From positions 1 to 22,155 of the forward strand of contig JALHJL010000059.1 of the NCBI GenBank assembly GCA_022839625.1: a stretch of 22,155 nucleotides of DNA, given 5' to 3'. A model generated the notes under the pieces. The model searched no databases and had not been told where the DNA came from. It was given only the letters and a program-made list of their open reading frames with translations. This document shows positions 1 to 6,573 of this stretch, in pieces. The position numbers and the translations under genes were made by a program. The stretch comes from Phycisphaerales bacterium. GTDB lineage: Bacteria; Planctomycetota; Phycisphaerae; UBA1845; Fen-1342. How positions within the stretch are numbered: position 1 is the stretch's first letter; every line of letters begins with the position of its first letter.

Positions 1-129
1 TTCCGCGCTCATGCCTGGCCACCTTGCCAAGACAGCCCAACTCGAAACCGCAACCTGTTCCGCCAGCTCACCTCATCCGCCGCCACAATGCGTGGTCACA
101 CCCCCCACGCGCTCTGCCGCGCGCGGGCG

Positions 130-158
130 TTGACCGCCTACGGGCCGCCGGGTAGGAT
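130..158 (+). promoter_or_regulatory. sigma70-like promoter of infA
   Basis: TTGACC (130-135) and TAGGAT (153-158) are separated by exactly 17 bases, matching five of six and four of six consensus positions. The predicted transcript would start near 165 and give a leader of about 50 bases before the infA start. The remainder of 1-217 shows no gene. Confidence 0.55.
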
Positions 159-217
159 CAGCCGTTTAATCGGAGTCGTCGTGGAGAGACTCCGATGGGA
201 CCGACTTAGGAGCGTGC

Positions 218-445
218 TTGGCCAAGGAAGATGTCATCCAGATGGAGGCGGTAGTCGTGAAGGCGCTGCCGAACGCCATGTTTCTCGTGGAGGCGGAAGT
301 CGGCAGCGGAAAACACGAAGTCCTGGCCCACGTCTCCGGCCGCATGCGCAAGAACTTCATTCGCATTCTTCCGGGCGATCGCGTGACGGTCGAGCTGTCC
401 CCCTATGACCTCAAACGGGGGCGGATCGTATACCGGCAAAAGTAG
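218..445 (+). CDS. infA: translation initiation factor IF-1
   Basis: This is the 75-residue, single OB-fold initiation factor that binds the 30S A site during initiation with IF-2 and IF-3. The protein opens MAKEDVIQMEA and carries the family landmarks LPNAMFLVE, VLAHVSGRMRKNFIRI and GDRVTVELSPYDL, ending RIVYRQK; its length is the usual one for IF-1. The start is the TTG at 218, because it gives the conserved MAKED start and is preceded by TAGGAG (207-212) with a five-base spacer; there is no in-frame ATG nearby that keeps this N-terminus. It stands alone, outside the usual ribosomal-protein operon, with rpsA 546 bases downstream. Identification is secure. Confidence 0.97.
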   Translation: MAKEDVIQMEAVVVKALPNAMFLVEAEVGSGKHEVLAHVSGRMRKNFIRILPGDRVTVELSPYDLKRGRIVYRQK

Positions 446-669
446 TCTGCCGCGGACCGCGGCGGCGCCGATGCGTTCGAGACACCCCCGGCGCGCCGCA
501 TCCGGATCGGGTGCCGTCGGCTGACGCAGCGCGCTCTGCGCACGCTGGCCCCGAGACCACCGCACTCCGCGGATTTCCCGGATGCTCCGCAAGGGATGGA
601 GGGTGTCGTCACGTGCTCCATGCCCCCGGGACCACCAGTCGGCCTGCGCGCCCGGCTGAGATGACTCCT

Positions 670-696
670 GTAACATATTAGCCCCCAGTATGTTAC
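670..696. repeat. perfect 8-base inverted repeat with 11-base spacer
   Basis: GTAACATA (670-677) and TATGTTAC (689-696) are perfect reverse complements with 11 bases between them. The arms are AT-rich in an otherwise GC-rich gap. The shape fits either an operator for a dimeric regulator or an RNA hairpin upstream of rpsA. Confidence 0.6.
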
Positions 697-814
697 CTCA
701 TTTCAGGGCGCGGGCTTTGCGGGCGGCGGTCGCGCGGGGCGGTCGCCCGAAAAGGTGGGGACGGAACCGTGCCGGCAGGCGCGGCGAATGATATCAACAG
801 CGTGTCTGCGTCCC

Positions 815-844
815 TTGCGGGAGCGGGGTGACCGCATCTATACT
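815..844 (+). promoter_or_regulatory. probable promoter of rpsA
   Basis: TTGCGG (815-820), an 18-base spacer, then TATACT (839-844), which matches five of six -10 positions. A start near 851 would give a leader of about 140 bases before rpsA, long enough to host the autoregulation known for S1 in other bacteria, though no specific structure was recognised. Confidence 0.45.
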
Positions 845-991
845 ACTTGGTTCAGGCCTCAGGAGGCACCGGGCGGTACCGGTGCGAGGCCGGTGTTCGA
901 GTTAGCTTGTTCTCTCTCATCCCCCCTTCTCCCTTACCGATGAGTTGGCTGGGGCAGCGCGGGGCGGACCGCCGCCGCGCAGGACGTGTGC

Positions 992-2770
992 ATGATCGAC
1001 CCATCTTTGCTCAAGGACATTGACGTCAGCGACGCAGACCTCGACGCCGAGTTCAAGGCGGCGTTCGGCGACCAGGCCGGACCGAACCTGCTCGATCAAG
1101 TCGTCGGGGAGAAGTCCGGCGTCGGCATCAGCTTCGATTCGATTCTCAAGGCCAAGGTCGTCACGATCAGCGGCAATGAGGCCGTGCTCGACGTCGGCCT
1201 GAAGAGCGAGGGCGTGGTCGCCCTGGACGAGTGGGATGACCCTTCGCAGGTCAAACCCGGCGACGAAATCGAAGTCCTCGTCGAGGACATCGACGAGACC
1301 GGGATGATCATCGTCTCCAAACGCCGTGCGGACCGGATTCTCAACTGGCGGCGGATCGTCGAGACCACGCACGAAGGCGACACCGTAAAGGGCAAGGTGC
1401 TGCGCAAGATCAAGGGCGGCCTGCTGGTGGACATCGGCGTGCCGGTCTTTCTGCCGGCGTCGCAGGTGGACATCCGGCGGCCGGCGGACGTCGGCGAGTT
1501 CATCGGCCAGGAAATCCAGGCCAAGATTCTCAAGATCGACACCGAGCGCCGGAACATCGTCATCTCGCGGCGCAAGCTGGTCGAAGAAGAGCGGGCCCGC
1601 GCGAAGGCGAAGCTCCTCGAGGAGATCGAGGTCGGCCAGCTCCGCAAGGGCATCGTCAAGAACATCGCGGACTTCGGGGCGTTTGTGGACCTCGGCGGCA
1701 TCGACGGCCTCCTGCATATCACCGACATGTCCTGGGACCGCATCGAGCACCCCAGCCAGATGCTCAAGGTCGACCAGGAAGTCGAGATCAAGGTGCTCTC
1801 CATCGACCGCGAACGCGAGAAGATCGCCCTCGGCCTCAAGCAGAAAGAGGAGAACCCCTGGGAACGGGTGGCCGAGCGTTACCCGGTCGGCGTCCGCGTT
1901 CGCGGCGAAGTCGTCAATATCATGAACTACGGGGCGTTCGTGAAGCTCGAGCCCGGCATCGAGGGCCTGGTGCACATCTCCGAGATGAGCTGGACGCGCC
2001 GCATCAACCACCCCTCCGAGGTCGTCAACGCCGGTGACATGATCGAGGTGGTGGTGCTCGAGGTCGACAAGGACAAGCAGGAAATCTCGCTCGGCATGAA
2101 GCAGACCGAGATCAACCCCTGGACCACCGTCGCCCAGAAGTACCCGCCGGGCACCGTCGTCGAGGGCACGGTCCGCAACCTCACCAACTACGGCGGGTTC
2201 GTCGAGATCGAAGAGGGCATCGACGGTCTGCTGCACGTCTCCGACATGAGCTGGACCAAGAAGGTCAGCCACCCCTCGGAGGTCGTCAAGAAGGGGGACC
2301 GCGTCCGCTGCGTCGTGCTCACGGTCGATCAGGAGAAGATGCGTATCGGCCTGGGCCTCAAGCAGATGACCGAAGACCCCTGGCTCCGGGCCGTCCCCGA
2401 ACGCTACCAGCCCGGCATGGTCGTCCGCGGCAAGGTCACCAAGATCACCAACTTCGGCGTATTCGTCGAGCTCGAGCCCGAGCTCGAGGGCTTGCTGCAC
2501 GTCTCCGAGCTGGCCGACCACAAGGTTGAGAACCCGCAAGATGAAGTGCAGATCGGCCAGGAGGTCGATGTCAAGATCCTCCGCGTCGACACCATCGAGC
2601 GCAAGATCGGCCTCTCCAAGAAACGCGCCGAATGGGCCATCGGCGGCGAGGAAGAAGCCGGCGAGGAAGAAGGCCGCAAGCGCGAGCGCAAGCGCCGCGG
2701 CGGCCTGGGCGACGAGTCCAGCGAAGGCTTCGGCGGGTTCTTCCGCCGCGGCGACGAGGATCGCGAATAG
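992..2770 (+). CDS. rpsA: 30S ribosomal protein S1, six S1 domains
   Basis: Ribosomal protein S1 binds the 5' part of mRNAs and docks them to the 30S subunit. Six S1 RNA-binding domains can be read in order at about residues 50-112, 128-196, 214-285, 300-371, 386-457 and 473-550. Domains 3 to 6 carry the classic signature (for example ADFGAFVDLGGIDGLLHITD and NYGAFVKLEPGIEGLVHISE); domains 1 and 2 are the divergent pair that bind the ribosome in other bacteria. A charged Glu/Arg/Gly-rich tail of about 40 residues follows. I prefer the ATG at 992 (592 residues) over the in-frame GTG at 986, because AGGA at 981-984 then has a seven-base spacer. Length and domain count fit bacterial S1. Confidence 0.95.
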   Translation: MIDPSLLKDIDVSDADLDAEFKAAFGDQAGPNLLDQVVGEKSGVGISFDSILKAKVVTISGNEAVLDVGLKSEGVVALDEWDDPSQVKPGDEIEVLVEDIDETGMIIVSKRRADRILNWRRIVETTHEGDTVKGKVLRKIKGGLLVDIGVPVFLPASQVDIRRPADVGEFIGQEIQAKILKIDTERRNIVISRRKLVEEERARAKAKLLEEIEVGQLRKGIVKNIADFGAFVDLGGIDGLLHITDMSWDRIEHPSQMLKVDQEVEIKVLSIDREREKIALGLKQKEENPWERVAERYPVGVRVRGEVVNIMNYGAFVKLEPGIEGLVHISEMSWTRRINHPSEVVNAGDMIEVVVLEVDKDKQEISLGMKQTEINPWTTVAQKYPPGTVVEGTVRNLTNYGGFVEIEEGIDGLLHVSDMSWTKKVSHPSEVVKKGDRVRCVVLTVDQEKMRIGLGLKQMTEDPWLRAVPERYQPGMVVRGKVTKITNFGVFVELEPELEGLLHVSELADHKVENPQDEVQIGQEVDVKILRVDTIERKIGLSKKRAEWAIGGEEEAGEEEGRKRERKRRGGLGDESSEGFGGFFRRGDEDRE

Positions 2771-2793
2771 CGCCGACTCGAAGCACCTGACGA

Positions 2794-2862
2794 CACCCCT
2801 CTCCCTCGCAGGGAGCGGCGCGTTACAGCCTCCCTCCCTCTTAGGGAGGGACCGGGGGAGGG
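2794..2862. repeat. 69-base REP-like repeat, copy 1 (intergenic)
   Basis: The core is a perfect hairpin, CCCTCCCT (2832-2839), loop CTT, AGGGAGGG (2843-2850), followed by CCGGGGGAGGG. A second copy of the same length lies at 5632-5700 inside the GTPase gene, with the hairpin at the same offset. This copy follows the rpsA stop by 23 bases and could serve as its transcription end, though there is no T-run. Confidence 0.75.
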
Positions 2863-3086
2863 CCGAGCCGCAAAGCGAGCGCGGGGACGGCCGCGCCGCG
2901 GACCGGGCACGGGACGAACCGATCTCCGCGTCCCAGCTCTGCGTCCGAGCCGCGCTTCCGAGCCGCAAGCGCCTGCGAGTGGGCCGTCCCTTTGCGTCGC
3001 GCGGCCAACCACGGGTGCGACTGTCTGCATCCTGGTGCGAGAGTCCCTTCTCGCACCCGCCCGGAGCCCAAGTCCCGCAGGCCCGG

Positions 3087-3158
3087 TCAGTCCCGTAGTT
3101 GCCCGGCGCGAATCGCGCCCAGCGGCGCGTGCAGCAGCACGAACGTCGTCAACTTCAT
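3087..3158 (-). CDS. possible 23-residue peptide
   Basis: A 23-codon frame opens MKLTTFVLLHAPLG and is preceded by AGGAG with an eight-base spacer. Nineteen of its 22 codons after the start end in G or C, in line with coding DNA in this genome. It reads away from the riboswitch promoter on the other strand. I do not recognise it; chance occurrence is a real alternative for so short a frame. Confidence 0.25.
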   Translation of the reverse strand: MKLTTFVLLHAPLGAIRAGQLRD

Positions 3159-3323
3159 GATTCGGCTCCTGCAATCCGCCAACCAGGATTTCCTTGCGCC
3201 CGCAGCGCGCCCGGCGAACACAACCAGCGCGGCGGGGTGTTTCAATCTTCTCTCGGCGCACTGTCGATTCATCGGCCACGCACAACGCGCTGGCCCCAAG
3301 TGGCCGTACCTTGCCCGCCGCCA

Positions 3324-3332
3324 TGGTATAAT
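3324..3332 (+). promoter_or_regulatory. extended -10 promoter of the riboswitch operon
   Basis: TGGTATAAT (3324-3332) is a perfect extended -10 element (TGnTATAAT); no good -35 is visible, which is normal for this promoter class. The predicted start, seven bases on at about 3339, coincides with the first base of the riboswitch core GGCGATGG, which supports both calls. Confidence 0.7.
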
Positions 3333-3338
3333 AAGTTT

Positions 3339-3450
3339 GGCGATGGGGTTCGCCGTGGCCCTGGTCGGTACAACCGACCGGGGCGAACCGCCTGCCTTTC
3401 TGACGGGTCGCCACAGGCGACTCGCTGCGGCGAGCTGATGACCCCTGCTG
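3339..3450 (+). promoter_or_regulatory. fluoride riboswitch (crcB-type), variant
   Basis: The conserved blocks of the fluoride aptamer appear in order: GGCGATGGGGTTCGCC (3339-3354), AACCGCC (3386-3392) and GCTGATGACCCCT (3434-3446). Helix GGCG/CGCC closes at 3339-3342 with 3351-3354, and the loop GGGGT (3345-3349) pairs perfectly with ACCCC (3441-3445), the long-range pseudoknot of this class. Known examples from Pseudomonas syringae and Thermotoga petrophila show the same order with different bases in those helices. Unusually, a 31-base segment with its own hairpin (3361-3368 with 3374-3381) sits between CGCC and AACCGCC, and the last domain holds an extra hairpin CTCGC-TGCG-GCGAG (3421-3434). 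The call rests on memory of the consensus, not on a covariance search. Confidence 0.78.
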
Positions 3451-3461
3451 GACGGCGTTGG

Positions 3462-3564
3462 CTTCCGGCGGTGGTTCTCGGCCCGGATGCTCAACGAGAC
3501 CGACTCACCGAGGACCGCTGTGACCGGGCACTTGGCGCCTCTGCAAAGGCCCAGTGCCGGAAGG
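3462..3564 (+). promoter_or_regulatory. possible expression platform hiding the ribosome binding site
   Basis: CTTCCGGC (3462-3469), just after the aptamer, is exactly complementary to GCCGGAAG (3556-3563), which contains most of the ribosome binding site GGAAGG (3559-3564) of the zinc-ribbon gene. Pairing would block translation. No T-run terminator is seen, so translational control is the more likely mode. The link to aptamer state is inferred. Confidence 0.4.
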
Positions 3565-3570
3565 CGTGCG

Positions 3571-3951
3571 ATGGACCGGCGCGACCTTGGACGGTGTCAT
3601 CAGTGCGGCAACCTGCTCGCCGTCCACGGACACTTTGTCGCCGAGGGGCACCAGCACGAGGAGTACTACTGCCGAGCCTGCGGCGGCATCGAGCGGCGAA
3701 CGATCCGGCTGCGCCTGGACGATCCCGCATGGCGGAAGTTGTACGAGCGGCGGCAGAAGCTCATTACGCAGGGCCCGACTGCCGGCAGATTCCTGAAACA
3801 CCAGCGCAGCGACGCGAAGGCGACGCGCCGATGGATCGACGAGATCTTCCGCCTTGGTCAACGTCTCGTGGAGGCAGACGAGACAACGACGGGGCGGGTT
3901 GGCTCAGACCCGGACACGCGGCGGAGACCAGCGCAGGAGCGACGGCGATGA
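3571..3951 (+). CDS. small zinc-ribbon protein, first gene after the fluoride riboswitch
   Basis: A 126-residue soluble protein with two cysteine pairs, RCHQCGN (Cys9, Cys12) and YYCRACGG (Cys34, Cys37), separated by 21 residues. This spacing fits a zinc ribbon. The C-terminal half is basic and predicted helical (WRKLYERRQKL, RRWIDEIFRLGQRLVEA). I do not recognise a named family. The start at 3571 is chosen because GGAAGG (3559-3564) precedes it with a six-base spacer; the in-frame ATG at 3487 has no binding site and adds unconserved-looking sequence. Its stop overlaps the GTPase start as ATGA, so the two are translationally coupled. Likely roles are adaptor or regulator of the GTPase, but that is inference from position. 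Confidence 0.75.
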   Translation: MDRRDLGRCHQCGNLLAVHGHFVAEGHQHEEYYCRACGGIERRTIRLRLDDPAWRKLYERRQKLITQGPTAGRFLKHQRSDAKATRRWIDEIFRLGQRLVEADETTTGRVGSDPDTRRRPAQERRR

Positions 3952-6125
3952 ACGCTCACCATCGCGGCGCGATCGCGGCCACGTTCCGCTCCATCGACCA
4001 GCGGCTTGCTGAAGTCGAAGCGATTCTACTGGCCGTTGGTGGACAGTCGCCGCTCTCGGGCTATGCCTTCGATGTTGGACCGATGGAGCGGCAGGCGATC
4101 GCCGGCTACCTGCAACGCATCCGCGAGAAAATGTGGTCGGCGATGAAGCACCTGGAGGTGCCCACCAACGACCGTCGCGTCAGCGCTGCGTGGGCGATGC
4201 GCACAACACTGATGGGCGTCATGATCGACCTCGCCGAAATCGAGCCGCGGCGCCTGGCCGGCTACGGAAGCGTCGACGTGGACGCCGGTACGACTCTCGC
4301 GGGAATTCTCACGGATCTGCAACGGCTGACGAATGGCCTGGAAGCCTATGTCCGACGGTCGCAAGGCGAAAACCTCGGCGACCGGCTCGCGCGGCTGGAG
4401 ACTTCGCCCGCCAACCGCGAAGCACTCGCGACCATCGAGCGCATCATCACGCGGCACGGGCTCGTCGAACTGCGCCCGATGCTTGACCTGGTTTTGTCAC
4501 GTCTTGAGTCGACCGAGTTTGAGATCGCGTTCTTCGGCCGCGTGAGCTCGGGCAAGTCGTCGCTGCTCAACTACCTGCTGGGCCGCGACGTGCTGCCCGT
4601 GGGCGTGCTCCCCGTGACGGCGGTTTTGACACGGCTGCGGCCCGCGGATCGCCCGGAACTCGCGGTCCGGTTTCAGATTTCGCAGCCGCAGCGCCTGCCG
4701 GTCGAGCGCATCGCGGAATTCGTTACGGAAGAGGGCAACCCGAACAACAAGCATCGGGTCGCCGAGGTTGAGGTCTACCTGCCCAGCCCGCGGCTGGCTC
4801 AGGGCGTCGCGTTTATTGATACGCCGGGTGTGGGCTCGCTGGCGACCTTCGGCGCGGCCCAGACGAAGGCGTATCTGCCGCGCTGTGACCTCGGCGTGCT
4901 GCTGGTGGATGCCGGTTCGAGCCTGAACCATGAGGACCTGGCGATCCTGCAAGGCTTCTACGACGCGGCGATTCCGGCGGTAGTTCTGATGAGCAAGGCC
5001 GATCTGCTCAGCGAACCGGACCGCAACCGTGTGACCAGCTACATCAAGCAGCAGACCACCGACGTGGTGGGCGGCGACATGCCGGTGTTCCCCGTCAGCA
5101 CGCGCGGGCCGGACGCTGCGCTCGCGGATACCTGGTTCAACGAGCAGATTGTCCCGTTCGTCAAGCACCACCGCGAGCACGCGACGGCGTCGATCAGGCG
5201 GAAGATCGCGAATCTGGCCGAAACCGCGGCTTCGTATTTGGCAGGCATGCTCGACCGAGCACGGGCGACCCGTGATGGGGAGCATGGGCCTCTGGCCCGT
5301 GAGGAGTCGGCACACCAGTTCGACACAGCGAAAGCTCAGCAGCTTCTGGCCAGCGCGGCCGAGCGCATCGCCGCGGTAGCCGTCCAGGTGACCGAGCCGA
5401 TCGACAGGGGCGTGGCGGAGCGGGTCGCACAACTGGCTGCGAGCGCGTCCGCGGCGCTGGTTGAACAAGCGCGACGCGGTAACGGGCCCCGGCGAGGACT
5501 GTCTGAGCATGCAGTTGAAGCGCTGGCCGGGATGGCGGGCGAAACACGCGGCCAGATCGTCGAGCTGAGTCAATCCCTGGGCGAGACCGTCGCGCAGTTG
5601 TCCGAGTCGTTCGGAATGCCGCCGGCCTCAGAACCCCCCTCCCTCTCACGGCGCGACCCGTTACGACCCCCCTCCCTCTTAGGGAGGGGCCGGGGGAGGG
5701 TCGGATCGCAGCCGCTGTCGATCATGGACGAAATCTTCGGCACGCTGTCGCCGCTGCCCGCGGCGGACGAGGCCCGGCTGCGCGACATCCCCGACGTGCG
5801 TTGCTCGCGATTGCTGGCGCTGTGGCCCCGGCTGGCAACCTGGCTGCTCCGTGGTCGCATCCGCGACCGGTGCGGCGCGATGCTTTATTCTCTGTTCCGC
5901 GACCACCGCGCGAAGCTCCGCACATGGCTGTCGGCGAGCCTGGAGCGGCTGACAAACGCCTACGAAGCCCAGGCCGCGCTGTTCCGTGAGAGCCTGCGCA
6001 CCGGTGGCGACGGGCAGGCGCGGGAGGGCGAGGCTCCCGCCGAGCCGATCGACGAGCTGGAGGCGGATTTGGAGCTGCTGCGGCGCCATGGGATTGAGTT
6101 CGAAGAGCAGGAAGTCTTCAGGTGA
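3948..6125 (+). CDS. dynamin-like GTPase
   Basis: A 725-residue protein of the bacterial dynamin-like family, which bind and reshape membranes using GTP. The GTPase domain is complete: P-loop GRVSSGKS (197-204), G2 threonine candidates in GVLPVTAVLTRL, G3 DTPG (291-294) followed by VGS, and G4 SKAD (349-352). About 190 residues of helical sequence precede the P-loop, and a long helical region follows, with a hydrophobic patch (SRLLALWPRLATWLLRG) that may be the membrane-contacting paddle. The ATG at 3948 overlaps the stop of the zinc-ribbon gene. The frame is open far upstream, but that part is not protein-like. The C-terminal half contains three in-frame repeat segments (5283-5301, 5632-5700, 6021-6047) that look inserted. 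Fluoride control is inferred from the riboswitch upstream. Confidence 0.88.
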   Translation: MNAHHRGAIAATFRSIDQRLAEVEAILLAVGGQSPLSGYAFDVGPMERQAIAGYLQRIREKMWSAMKHLEVPTNDRRVSAAWAMRTTLMGVMIDLAEIEPRRLAGYGSVDVDAGTTLAGILTDLQRLTNGLEAYVRRSQGENLGDRLARLETSPANREALATIERIITRHGLVELRPMLDLVLSRLESTEFEIAFFGRVSSGKSSLLNYLLGRDVLPVGVLPVTAVLTRLRPADRPELAVRFQISQPQRLPVERIAEFVTEEGNPNNKHRVAEVEVYLPSPRLAQGVAFIDTPGVGSLATFGAAQTKAYLPRCDLGVLLVDAGSSLNHEDLAILQGFYDAAIPAVVLMSKADLLSEPDRNRVTSYIKQQTTDVVGGDMPVFPVSTRGPDAALADTWFNEQIVPFVKHHREHATASIRRKIANLAETAASYLAGMLDRARATRDGEHGPLAREESAHQFDTAKAQQLLASAAERIAAVAVQVTEPIDRGVAERVAQLAASASAALVEQARRGNGPRRGLSEHAVEALAGMAGETRGQIVELSQSLGETVAQLSESFGMPPASEPPSLSRRDPLRPPSLLGRGRGRVGSQPLSIMDEIFGTLSPLPAADEARLRDIPDVRCSRLLALWPRLATWLLRGRIRDRCGAMLYSLFRDHRAKLRTWLSASLERLTNAYEAQAALFRESLRTGGDGQAREGEAPAEPIDELEADLELLRRHGIEFEEQEVFR
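5283..5301. repeat. hairpin repeat inside the GTPase gene
   Basis: CATGGGCC, loop TCT, GGCCCGTG form an eight-pair stem with one wobble. It is read in frame as part of TRDGEHGPLAREESA, a stretch unlike the helical sequence around it. I take it for a REP-like insertion; a copy elsewhere would be needed to prove it. Confidence 0.4.
5632..5700. repeat. 69-base REP-like repeat, copy 2 (inside the GTPase gene)
   Basis: Same length, hairpin and flank as the copy at 2794-2862: CCCTCCCT (5670-5677), CTT, AGGGAGGG (5681-5688), CCGGGGGAGGG. Its 69 bases are a multiple of three, so it adds about 23 codons (read as PPSLSRRDPLRPPSLLGRG) without breaking the frame, at about residues 562-584. Confidence 0.75.
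6021..6047. repeat. GC hairpin repeat inside the GTPase gene, read REGEAPAEP
   Basis: CGGGAG (6021-6026) pairs with CTCCCG (6034-6039). The translation REGEAPAEP is a string I recall as frequent in planctomycete predicted proteins, where it marks a dispersed DNA repeat; that recollection has not been checked here. Confidence 0.45.
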
Positions 6126-6480
6126 GCTTCGTCCGCCCTCCGGGCGGCAAGAAACTGGAGAGGGGCTGAGCCGCCTGCCGGAGGCTAAAGCCTCCGGCAG
6201 CATCCGCGCGCCCTGTGGGCGAGGCAAGCACTCGTGTCCCCGGCGGCCGAGGAACGCACGCGGCCTCCAGGTCCACGGCCCGCCCGGAGGACAGGCGCAC
6301 GCAGCGCTCGATGCAGCCTTCGACCTCGGCGGTCGCGTCCCGAACCGGTGCCCAGCCCTTGACACGCCGCGTCCGCGGCAGGCGGACCGGCCGCAGAGCG
6401 GCTCCGGAGCAACGCCCCCGGGCGGCGCGTCACGGCCCAGGCCTCGCCCTCGGTGGCCTCGCCCTCAAGGTGCTTGTACG
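6126..6480. other. 355-base gap after the GTPase gene
   Basis: No gene was found. It holds a small GC hairpin right after the stop (CCGCC/GGCGG near 6133-6147) and a large perfect palindrome at 6175-6200, either of which could end the convergent transcripts. Its last 43 bases belong to the 102-base duplicated segment. Confidence 0.6.
6175..6200. repeat. 26-base perfect palindrome, possible bidirectional terminator
   Basis: CTGCCGGAGGCT, two bases, AGCCTCCGGCAG: twelve perfect pairs 50 bases after the GTPase stop, between convergent genes. No T-run follows, so it may be a REP-type element or an mRNA end stabiliser instead of an intrinsic terminator. Confidence 0.6.
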
Positions 6481-6539
6481 TTAGCCTTTCACGAGCAGCA
6501 TGATCCCGGCGGCGATCATTACCACCTCGATCACGACCA
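6438..6539. repeat. 102-base duplicated segment, copy A
   Basis: This segment aligns without gaps to 7080-7181. It spans the last codons, stop and 3' flank of the 30-residue gene (copy A) and of the TauE gene (copy B), and the pair brackets the CtaA-like gene. Confidence 0.8.
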
Positions 6540-6573
6540 AGAGCTGTCCGGACCGCCACAAGACTCGACGCAC
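6481..6573 (-). CDS. possible 30-residue membrane peptide, copy of the TauE C-terminus
   Basis: A 30-codon frame starts at GTG 6573 behind GGGAGG with an eight-base spacer and encodes a basic N-terminus followed by one membrane span, ending IEVVMIAAGIMLLVKG. The neighbouring permease ends IEVVMMAAGIMLLVKG. Over the shared last 19 codons and stop the two differ by two silent changes, one Ile/Met change and TAA versus TGA, a pattern that suggests selection on the protein. It overlaps the 3' end of the CtaA-like gene by 43 bases. It may be a working small protein or the remnant of a deleted second permease gene. Confidence 0.4.
   Translation of the reverse strand: MRRVLWRSGQLLVVIEVVMIAAGIMLLVKG

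Larger units (their letters stand above)
446..991 (+). other. 546-base gap between infA and rpsA
   Basis: No convincing gene was found; the frames open here have neither a good ribosome binding site nor a recognisable protein. The gap starts with a GC hairpin at 449-463 (GCCGCGG, one base, CCGCGGC), which may end infA transcription although no T-run follows. It also holds an AT-rich inverted repeat at 670-696 and the probable rpsA promoter at 815-844. Confidence 0.6.
2771..3323. other. intergenic region rich in hairpin repeats
   Basis: Between rpsA and the riboswitch promoter there is no convincing long gene. The stretch holds one copy of a 69-base repeat (2794-2862), a perfect 9-base hairpin (3034-3057: GGTGCGAGA, six-base loop, TCTCGCACC) and one possible very small gene on the minus strand (3087-3158). 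Confidence 0.6.

Noticed and set aside
88..408. 106-codon plus-strand frame overlapping infA
   Set aside because: It overlaps infA in another frame, lacks a binding site and is a low-complexity Arg/Gly-rich translation.
917..2968. 683-codon open frame on the minus strand
   Set aside because: It is antisense to the securely identified rpsA gene; high GC keeps the opposite strand free of stops, and the translation is a monotonous Asp/Leu/Ala-rich string.
3487..3570. Longer start (ATG 3487) for the zinc-ribbon protein
   Set aside because: No ribosome binding site precedes it, while ATG 3571 has GGAAGG at the right distance.
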